The notes beneath the pieces were generated by a model that was not told the DNA's origin, made no database searches, and saw only the letters and a list, made by a program, of their open reading frames with translations. Below, piece after piece: positions 20,612 through 30,700 of a stretch of DNA of 64,000 nucleotides; position 1 is the first letter of the stretch, and the number at the start of each line of letters is the position of its first letter. The position numbers and the translations under genes were made by a program. The DNA comes from Nematostella vectensis (lineage: Eukaryota > Cnidaria > Anthozoa > Actiniaria > Edwardsiidae), in NCBI RefSeq assembly GCF_932526225.1, contig NC_064040.1:14690494-14754493 (forward strand), given 5' to 3'.

Positions 20612-23600
20612 ATGGCGGACGGTGGCGAGAACTACTATGATACACTTGGCGTTCATAAAGATAGCACGGAAAAGGAGGTTTGCTGCCTTCTGAGTCTATA
20701 ATGACAACATAAACATTGCTTAATCCATTTACTTTTTACTTGCAGATTCTTAAAGCGTACAGGAAGAAAGCTCTAAAATGCCATCCGGACAAAAATCCAG
20801 ATAACCCAAAAGCTTGTGAGAATTCACGTTAAGATAACAGCACATATACTGTACATCTGTGCTTACTTGGAGTATATGGGGGCAAAATAGTCTAGTGGGA
20901 GGGTTACAAAAGCTTCTTTGGGGACAAATACTAAAATCGAAGAGAGAAAAATACAATTCTTAATACTGCAGTAATAGGTTTGCTTTATTCACAGGTGTAC
21001 CATCCTCTCAGTCAGTCTCTATACTTGGTTTGAATATTTCCTCTATCACTTTTTCATACTTGTCAACCTCCGAAAATCTCAAGGCTTGATAATTTTTGGG
21101 GGGGAGGGGTGGGGTATATTTTGGGGGGGAGGGGTGGGTTTAACCTTTCAGGCGTTTGCCTTATAGAAACCTCTCACGGACAAATCCACTTATAGATCTC
21201 AGGGGGTGTTAGATAAATTGCACTACGCAAGGGAATTGTTGTTTCAAATATTTTAATAGAAAATAGTAGTAGACTATATAATAGTAGTTTTGTGTATATG
21301 AGCTCGGATCAACTTGATGTCTTATATGATAAGCGGACCACTAAATTGATTCCTTGATTCCAGATTTCAATTTGAACATTTTTTTTTAAAACAATTACCC
21401 CCGAAATATTAACCTACTGATACTGACAGAGATGTTAGTAAGCCTGTGCTTTATCCAAGAAGGTCTAATGTTTATTTATTCAAATAGTTGATGATCCAAC
21501 CAATTAATGGCTGTGCATGCTTTTTGATACACTGAATATTGAATATGAATATCTCTTGTCAATTTTAGCGGAACTTTTTCACAAGCTCAGCAAAGCACTC
21601 GAAGTACTCACTGACCCTAAAGCAAGAGCTGCTTTCAACAACCTACTCAATGCCAAAGAGAGAAACAAACTGCGTAACCAGAAATTGGATGCAAAAAGGA
21701 AGAAATTTAAGCAAGGTCAGACTGAAATTCATTGAAATCCATTTTTTTATTCTAGAAAAACACCTTCTATACAATTTAGAATTTTCTCCTGTTTTGGTAC
21801 TAGATCTTGAAGAAAGTGAAAAATCAGCCAAACAAGAAAAGGAAAGTGATGAAGAAATTGCAAGACGCTTGCAGGCCGAGATAGAAAGACTCCGTGAGGA
21901 AGGCTCAAGACTTCTACAGGAACAACAAGAGTTGCTAAAAGCACAGATACGAGAAGAAGAACAGAAGACAGATGATCTTGATCAACAACATCTTACACCA
22001 AAGCTTAAGGTAGCCTGCGTAGCAGCTCAAGGAAAGGGGAGGGGGAGGGGAAGTAAGGAGAGCCTACCGGCAGACTATTGTTCTAGCCATTCACTCTGGT
22101 CTCTGAGAGAGGCTGGCTATTGGCTGAGATGTATCACATGTGTTGTACATCCATCAACGCATCGTATCAACGAGCTTTAGTGCAAGAAAATTCCTGGGAG
22201 TTGATCGAGGAAGAGTTTTGAAATTGTTTGTCAAGCATTTTGTCGACCCTATAAGATTTAAAAGGACTAGATTTTTCCTTAAAGCAATGAGCAGTTGCAG
22301 TGCTTGAGGCAGTTATTTTTAAAGTGGATAATGTGTCAGGATCAGGTCAGGGAAGTTACTGGGGATATCAGCCTGTATCCTTGACCTTAGTATCATTGAT
22401 ACATCTTGTGCAGTCGGTTTTCGATCATTTACAGCTCTGCTGAAACGCTAAAGACAAGAAGTTTATGAAGGCGCTAACACAGGACTCTACCTTCAAGGAA
22501 AACCTCGCTACCTGCGTAGTCAATGAAACTTGTGACGTACAGACCTAGGGTATCGATCTCATGTGTTTAGAGATAACACAATATAACTATTTAAAAATAT
22601 TGGTGAGCAAATCATAATTGAGCTTGTTTCTGTATTCAATTCGAAGATTTTTGTTGCAATAACGACAGCACTTGTTCCTGGATTTGTTTACTGGCTTTAA
22701 GTTATTTTCCCGCAGACATGCAGGAGAACACAGTGCAAAGAAGCAAGACAATTTACATGCAGCCTGTTTATTTTGACAAAAAACTATTACAATGTAAACA
22801 GTTTATGTGATTGGTTAATTTTGACAGCTGCTAGAACAATGGTCTGCCGGCAGGCTCTCCCTTCTTCCCCTCCCTCCAGTCCCCCTCGGCCCTGGGATTG
22901 CTTTTTCTTCTCTGGCCCCCTCTCCCATCGTCTCTCTCCCTTGAGCCTCTATGCAGGCTAGTGTTGAACCAGTTGTTTGAGGAGAAATTGTTATTTCAAC
23001 TCTTATTCGCTTGGGTCCCTCCTATGATCAAAGTCCCACTCCCCAAAGCTTCCCATCAATCTACAGTTAGTATTCAAATGACCTTTCGAATATTGAATTT
23101 CAGATTAAGTGGAAGAGTAAAAAATCTGATGAGTGTAATGGTGGCTACAATAAAGAGTTGCTATTAGCACTGTTTCAAAAGGTACACTACACCTCTTGAT
23201 AGCTGTAAATATTTGATATGTGCATCTAGTTTTCACATCTACAGTAGTGAAACCTGGATTTTACGATATGCCTCAGGAAAAAGAAAATGTATTGTAAAAT
23301 CAAGGTATTGTTGCAAAAAGGTCCTGAGGTTATCGCAAAATCCAGTATTGTAAAATCCATTTGAAATTCATTTGAAGTATACTTGTGCCAAATGTTTCTG
23401 CTTCAAATGTTGCAGTATGGTGGTGTCACTCATCTCCTGATCTCATCCACAAGGAAAGGAAGTGCAATAGTGGAATACGAACATGTCACAAGTGCGGTGA
23501 GATTGAATATGGACATGTCACAAGTGCAGTGAGAATTGAATTACAGTATTGCAGTTTCTATTTTCTTCCAACTCTCAAACACAAATTCTAGCTACTAAAT

Positions 23601-24353
23601 AGCCATTTGACTCACATAATTCAAACTTACAATTCTCTCATTTCATGCTTTTTGATTAGCCGAATTTTCATGGCTTCCAATTCCAACAGCGGTAGATTTT
23701 TATTGGCAAGGGTTAACAAAATACTACTGTAACAAAATGCTTCTGGACAGTATTACATACTATATATCTTTCTATTGTTTTGATTGACCCAATTTAAATT
23801 TTAGTGCATCATTTCTTTGTAGCAAAATTGGTTGTTGCACGAAATTGGTGAATCCAAAACCCTTGTCTCATTTGGAAAAAGAGTGTACTCAATCAATGCC
23901 TTTCATATTTTCACTGTTGTGTCATAAACCATTTGACTGCACACAGCAAAGGAATTGATACATCAAGGTGGTATGGCTATGCTCTTTCCCGGACTAGAGA
24001 TGGATTTTGAATTCTCAGTAGTCACAAGACAAAAAATTAGGCTACAATGCCTTTATTTCTTTTTTGATCCTTTGTACTGGTAAATTGACTTGCAGAGGAT
24101 GGCTTTGATGAACGAAAAAGGAAATGCAGACAACCCTTTGACTATAAGCTGGCTAGAGAAGCCTCCATCTGCCACGATCCCTACCCCAACAATTCCAGAC
24201 AGGACAGAATCCCCAGTCTTAAGACCATCAGAATCGATTGCAGTATCAGACAGAGACTATGAGAATTTGACACTAATGAGATTAAGACAAGCACAGGAAC
24301 GAAAGAGAATTATAGAACAGATGGAGAGGGAAGAAAGGGAGCAGGAAATTTAG
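20612..24353 (+). CDS. DNAJC17: DnaJ homolog subfamily C member 17
   Basis: Nuclear J-domain protein linked to the spliceosome (family knowledge). Exons: 20612-20677, 20746-20815, 21569-21715, 21804-22009, 23104-23181, 23416-23496, 24096-24353. The phases agree and give 301 residues, against about 304 in human. The J domain opens with [15 protein letters not shown] and has HPD at residues 35-37 in the [13 protein letters not shown] block. A charged coiled coil (about 75-155) includes [22 protein letters not shown]-terminal RRM-like domain covers about 160-240, from IKWKSKK to [11 protein letters not shown]. The tail contains [21 protein letters not shown], a family hallmark. I chose MADGGENYY as start; earlier in-frame ATGs would prepend non-family residues. 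ATTAAA at 24434-24439 is a possible polyadenylation signal. The exon 6 donor region is locally duplicated. Confidence 0.94.
23463..23538 (+). repeat. Short tandem duplication across DNAJC17 exon 6 donor
   Basis: About 32 bp spanning the 3' end of exon 6 and its GTGAG donor (TACGAACATGTCACAAGTGC) is repeated directly downstream with few changes, creating a second GTGAG site at 23529. Use of that second donor would add 32 nt and break the frame, so the first donor (23497) is the one that preserves the RRM. Confidence 0.7.
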
Positions 24354-25048
24354 TACCTTGCATAAATGTATATTGTGTATATATTTAAATCAAAATTGTT
24401 TGCTATATGTAGGTATTTTTATGAAACACTTTCATTAAAGCCCTTTCTTTCATACCATTACCCCAGTACTTTTTAGGAAAATAAAAAAACAAGATTTTAT
24501 TTTCATTTTTTTATAGTACACATTCATTTCTACATAGAGACTTGCTTTTTAAATAAACAAAACTAAGAAAACAACTCTGAGAAGATAAAAATATCGTGAA
24601 TAAGCAGCGAAACATTGCTTGGCCTGTTTTTTTAGCTATTAAAGTGCTGGCACTGTGCACTATGCCTAATAACAGATAGCAAACAGACATTACTGGGTAA
24701 GCAAACATTATTCCAGGGAAAGTAAAGAGTTTGTCTCTTGCTTGATTGCGGTATATTGGACATGTTGTATCTGGCAAAAAGAAAATAGTAACAATAATAC
24801 ATAAATGAAAGTGGCATAGAATGTGATAAAAAAGTCCTTTAAGCATTCATGTGCAGAAGGGGCTAAAATTTTATTCTCAAGGAAGCTTTGGAAGCCAAAA
24901 GCAAATGCAATTTTCAATACTGTGAGACTTTGAATACATGTCAGTCATCTACAATAACAAAGACTGAACTATGACTGCACAGCACCTCCCCCCAGCAATT
25001 CCTGGAAACCCATCTCCCCCCCCCCCCCTTTTGTTTGGCTCACCTACC

Positions 25049-27391
25049 TTATTGGTCTTCATCGGGCTTGAATAAAGTCCAAACAATGGTCTGTCCAATT
25101 CCAGTGGAAGAAATCACTTTGTATCCAATTTTTCCCAATTTGTTCAAAACAACCCTGGGTGGGTGTTTTGATAAATATTCCTTGCTGCAAGGAGTAATGT
25201 TATAGCAACATTATTCATAAATAAAACTGATAATTGTGATTGTGTCAGCCATTGACCCTCACTTTTACTTTGAAAATGTATTCCCCCATAATTTGTGAAC
25301 AAGCTCCTTTCTGTCTCTCTGCTACCCCCACCTAGCTACAGGCCTAGTCGACCATTCTATATTCTCACTACAGCAAAGGATGTGAATGTCTAATTTTAAG
25401 TTGAGGCTGAGCTGTGCTTATTTTTTGAGCATTTTAAGGCTCTGGTCTTAAATTTCAGTAACATTGCATCCTGAAAAAAAAAAAACAGAATTACCGTAAA
25501 TGTCTCTTCTAATTTGACTAAGTGTCAAATCGGACTTCTTAGTACAACGAGTATCAGGGGCAGTTATTTGGCATGTAAAATCCAGGAGTCTAGAATACAT
25601 ATTAAACTACGTTTTATCTATGGAATGCAAACCTGTATATACCCTATTTTTTTCATGGTTTCCACTATATACTTATGTTCCATATTTGAAATCATTAACA
25701 AAACGTTCTAATGCTACAAGCACTCATTCTTCGTAACCAATATCCTCGCTTATATCTAATTTGCTGTCTTCCCCTCTTTCTTTTCTTTCTCGTACTGCAC
25801 TTTTCCTCACATGGAAAAGAACAAGAAGCCTTTTTTCTTCTTCTGTGTCATATATAGCATCAACCTTTATCAGGTTGACAACCTGGATTTAGTCGCCATT
25901 TGAGAAATTGAGTGCCTTCACTTTTTCTGAATTAATGTTTTCAGCCAATTCCTTCCCCTCCACTTTCTCACCAGCTTGCAGCAGCTAATCTCTTGACCGC
26001 ATTCCTTTGACATTGTCGTACCCTCCTTTGCTCCTTCTTTCTTTAGGTTTTCTCGAGGGGGGGGCACCGAAAATATGAGGGAAGCATAAGGGGGGGGGGA
26101 GCATGGAAAATTGTTTTCCTCCTGAAGGGGGGGACAACTAATTGTTTTCCTTTACTTTTATCAATGAAAGTCCTCATTCCCTCCCTTTGGGATAATAAAT
26201 GAATTTTCCCTAATGAAATTTTTTTTTGCTGCTGTCTGAGCCTCAGCATGTTCTTGGAGTTTGGCAAAATCTTAGTCTGAACGCCCTTATGAAAAAGTGT
26301 AGAGTAGTTTATAGTAGAAAAAACCTGACAAACTTTCAATAAAAGTGAAGTAACATCAGTAATGTAGGGTTAATATCACTTTCTTACAAGTTATTTCCAA
26401 ACTGGTGAACGAGCTCAGCATCCAGCAAAGCCATGAGTTCTGGATCACTCCATTCGTCTCCACATAGGGTTGGACCCAGTTCCTACAAAAGGCAAAATGT
26501 ACATAAACAATACTCCCATTTCTACTATAGACAATTTGCCTTTCAATTTTGTGCGTTGTGTACTGTCGGGCATTTAGCCACTGCGTTTATACTTATGTTT
26601 ATAGGGCCCCCTTTTCGATCTGTGTAAATGGGAAGCGTCCGATTTTGAAAAGTTGTGTTTACACCAAAATTGGTACATGATCAACAGGACTGCAAGACGG
26701 AAACCGCAAAAAGCGGGGGGGGGGGGGGGGGGGGTCGAAAGACATCGGCCCATAAAGGCGCGATATTGAACTTTTCTGGCACTTTGATATTTATACGATA
26801 TTTATCACTCATCTAAAATCGGATATAAATCAGATATTTTTTCACAGGGTTCTAGTATCAGATATTTAGTCGATATTATAACAAAGCTCACTCACAAATT
26901 TAATTTCTGATATATATCAGATCTTATACCCTTAGAACTGCCATGTTGAACCTAGATTATTGCATCTCATGAATTGATATCAGATAATATCACAAGATTT
27001 ACACATAGATAGTCCATCTAATTACTGACATGTATCAGGTACTATAACTATAGAACTGCTGTGTTGAACCTTGATTATTGCATCTCATGACTTGATAATA
27101 TCATATATTATTATATGGCTACGATAGTACGCGCGCTGTGATTGGCTAATTTGTAGTCGTGACATTACCGTATTGCCCGTCTATGAGCGCTGAGGGCATT
27201 ACGGAATTCCGTATTGCCCTACGAAAAAAATTTCAAAATCTTATGTTTTTTGAACAGTCACAGTAATCTCCATCGGCCAGTGTTTTAAAATCATCTTTAT
27301 TTCCATTTTGAAGTAGAACTAGAATCAAGATGGATCGACATTTGATTCAACTTACCAATCTGATCCGTGTGCTTATCAGAATATAGGGCAT
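25049..27391 (-). CDS. GCHFR: GTP cyclohydrolase I feedback regulatory protein (GFRP)
   Basis: Small regulator that binds GTP cyclohydrolase I and mediates feedback inhibition by tetrahydrobiopterin and stimulation by phenylalanine (family knowledge). Three exons: 27356-27391 (MPYILISTRIRL), 26388-26482 (ELGPTLCGDEWSDPELMALL..) and 25049-25184 (..KEYLSKHPPRVVLNKLGK.. to stop). The phases match (0, then 2), giving 88 residues compared with 84 in human. Family landmarks are MPYxLIST, GPTxxGDExSDPELM, PPRxVLxKL and the GxGQTxVWxL C-terminal strand. No ORF of useful length shows it, because the exons are tiny and the introns are 873 and 1203 bp. A candidate AATAAA (minus) is at 24496-24501. It converges with DNAJC17 and diverges from RMDN3, matching the human arrangement as I recall it. 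Confidence 0.93.
26900..27110. repeat. About 118-bp tandem duplication in first intron of GCHFR
   Basis: Two copies begin near 26900 and 27018. Both carry a block reading TTGAACCT.GATTATTGC followed by ATCTCATGA.TTGATA, preceded by a CTGA.AT.TATCAG motif. They differ by scattered substitutions, so the duplication is not recent. Confidence 0.75.
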
Positions 27392-27735
27392 TTTGCGGGG
27401 ATTTACGTTCTCCTTTCTCCTTCCACGAGATTTTTGTTGTTCGTGTTCGAGAGGTCGATGAATGATCCAAATATGACAGGCGTTCCTTGCGTTCAACAGG
27501 GAAATCTTTTTCCGGTCGACGTTTTTGGGTGGAAGCGAGCAAAGTGTTAGAATAGCTGTCACGTTGTGTTTATACGACGTTTAACTCGCTTTTTTCGCTA
27601 ATTTGGTCACTCTAATATCAAAAGAAGAACTAAATATAATTAATAGCTCCCGCGCGTTGTTTTTAGTTGACCCGACGAATGGTTTCCCTGTGGCGGGAGG
27701 TCGCGCATGTAAACGCGGACATTTGAAAGATCAAG
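27392..27735. promoter_or_regulatory. Divergent interval between GCHFR and RMDN3
   Basis: A 344-bp interval separates the opposed start codons. It is richer in CpG than its flanks and has AAGATGGCGACC (YY1-like) exactly at the RMDN3 start codon. A shared bidirectional promoter is likely from spacing; no TATA box is evident. Confidence 0.5.
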
Positions 27736-30700
27736 ATGGCGACCGTCAATTTAGTTTCACCGGAGCTGAATTTCTCGTCTTTTGGTCGCCATATTGTCAT
27801 CGGAACAACTCTGGGACTTAGCATTGCTATGGGTATCACAGCTGGAATGTATATCACTAAGAAAATGTTACAGAGTCGCTCTGACGAAGATGGTAGAATT
27901 GTTGTGTGTATGTTAGAGCTTACTCAAGAAATGCGTGAACTTCGATCAGTTATAATACGCTTAGAAAGCAGTCTAGAAGCTCAGGCTGCAAAGCCAATTA
28001 ATATTGTGAAAAGCTCTGGTTCACTGAAAGATTCAAAATCAGTAAGAACGAGCTCAGACGATGAAGATGAATTTTATGAAGCCCCCCAAGACGAGGAAAT
28101 TTTGACAATGTTTAGCAAGGCGGAGCAATTGGAAAGCCAGACTTCTCAAAAAGTAGAAAGGTACCTAAAATCATAATTATTACTTCCTTTATACTAGTTA
28201 TTTATTACGAGAGCATAGGAATTATATAAAAGCCTCGAAATCTTCAACAAAGTCTGATTTGCTGATGTGTACACCTAGTTGACTGTAGGTCTCATTTCGA
28301 TGAGTTTATTAGTACAAGGACACATTTGTTGTCATAATAATGGTATTTTATTTTGTTCTCATGTTATGCACTTATCATTTGAAACCCCCACCCCCATGGT
28401 CCCTGGGAGAGGCTTGGAGACAAGTGAATAGCGTCACAAATGCACTTTGCAAAAGTAATCATTTCCATGTATCAGCATGTGGCAAGCTGCACCTTGAAAT
28501 GTGCAAAAACGAATATGAATGATATAACCAACTCCAGATGAAGATGATTTACTTTTCCATTTTTTATATTAACTGTTATCTTCATAGTTATTGGTACAAA
28601 TGTACTCACTGAAGTGTACCGGCTTTGAAAGAAAAAGGCTTATTTCAGATGACTTGTTGTCATATAGTTTCCTATAGTTTGCATCTCGAGGGGTAGGGCC
28701 ATTTGACTGCAGTGTTGTCCCAATGACTAGTGCATTAGTAGTTCTTTACTAAAGTGATCATGCTTGTTTGTGATACAGTAAAGCCCTGATAACTACAAAC
28801 CTGATCAGTTGAACTATTAACTTCCAAACTAAATTCCCAAATGACTCATTTTTATTCATTTCTTCTCAGAAAGCTTAAACTCAGATTTACTTAAACTATT
28901 TCCCTAGGGACTAATTCCGAAAAAATAATGTTTGCTAGGGGGGAGGCATATATTCCACCACTATAAGGGAATATTTTATCCACTTAATGCCCTGTAATAT
29001 TTATTTTCAGTTCTTCACAGGATGCCATTAAAAGTATAATAAAAGAAGTCGAAGAGTTACATCAGGACAAAAGCAGAACTGATAAACAAACAGAAAGAAT
29101 TCAGATTATGCTAAAAGATGCCACAGACAAGGTACATTTTTATTCTATTTGTCATTTTAAACCAAATGCCTTTTTTCACCCTTACTACTAAACTCACTTG
29201 TGAACCCTTATTTAGTATACCACAAAGAAATGGAAGTGCAGGGCCATAGCAGGGGGTTAGGGCACTGGCGGCATGTGCCCCCCCAATATTTTATATTTTT
29301 TTAAAATTACGAGGAAATTATCAGAATTGGTGTTGCTGTGCCCCCTTATGTTTTCTGTTTCTGTAGTGTGCCCCCCACCCCCCCCCCTCCCCAATCTTAT
29401 GCGGGCTGCTATGACTCTGAACAAGGGAGTTAACCCTGACGAGAAACACATGTATATAAAGAAATCCTCCGCGAAGACGGACCAAAGCAATTTAAAGGAT
29501 AATTTTTCTCGCTTCCCCTCCAACTGTTCGTTTCATTGTGTCAGGGAGAGTTAGATCTGGTATTCGCCCCACTGTTGCTAGACTAAGAATAGCGTTGTCT
29601 GTTTGTACACACTCGCCCCAAACTACTTGGTACGCTTTGTCGACGCCCAAGTTTAGTTCCAGGCAAAAAAATGTCAAATGTATTCAATATTCTTCAAGGA
29701 AATAAAGCTGATTATTTTATTGCCAAATTGGGAACCAAAAGAAACGTAGAATGCAAAACACACAAATAGTGAGCACGTCCTAAGAAATACATGAAAATCC
29801 CATACAGGTTAACAAAGATACAGGTTAACAAAGCTTCCAGAACCCCCCCAAAAACATGCTCATTTTGAAAGTTCAAACGGATCTCAAATAGTTAACAGAG
29901 TCTATGATATTCGTGCTGTTGCTGTGTTGATCGTACATTAACACAGTGCGTTAATTAAATCGAATCTGAGTGTGAATCAGGCGCGATAGAAGTTTGAATA
30001 GAGCACGCGGATCAGGTTGCAATTTGGCATAGCAACAATGCTACATCAATACATACAAGAGATACAGTTTCACTCCCCGCCACTTCTACTGTAACTCTAT
30101 CCTCGGAAAGGATTCAGGCATTATACGAACAAAGACCCTGTTGACAAACATAATCCACTTCATAATCCAAGCCCTACACCCCCAACAGCGCGACTGATAT
30201 CTCTCCTTACAAAACAAACACATATGACGCATTTACTTTCGTAATGACATCAATCGCGCGTTAAATAGGAAAAAAATCTGCCGTGCTCCCTTGCTTTGAA
30301 GTGTCAACACTGGTTGAAATCAAACTCCATACATATAGACTACAGATGCCAGTGCTTTGGAATCGCCCCAAGCTCTGTTTTTATCTGTACCATGTTCATT
30401 TGTCCATGTAGTATCCCTGTGAGGCTGAGCTTTGGTGGAGACTGGCTCGAGCCTATTCTGATTTATCCCCCATCAAGGCAAAGCAAGAAGGAGAGGAGAA
30501 AAAGAAAGATTTGCTTTACAAAGGTGGGTGAATTGATTGTGAATTATACATAAATGCCACTTTTATTGTAGTAAAAGTTTGACCTAGGTTTTTTTCTGCT
30601 TTCTTTCAAAAGAAATTTTTTTATGTTTCCAAGACTCCGACCCCCCTCCCCCCGAACCACCCACAATCACACACACCCTCTTTACTTGCTATCTGTGTTC

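Noticed and set aside
27297-27562. Two overlapping minus-strand ORFs (81 and 71 codons)
   Set aside because: Only the last 12 codons of the second (from 27391) are coding, as GCHFR exon 1; the rest is 5' untranslated or intron.
29492-29677. 61-codon minus-strand ORF in an RMDN3 intron
   Set aside because: It is short, shows no recognised motif and lies beside a MITE; it could be a repeat remnant but there is not enough to call.
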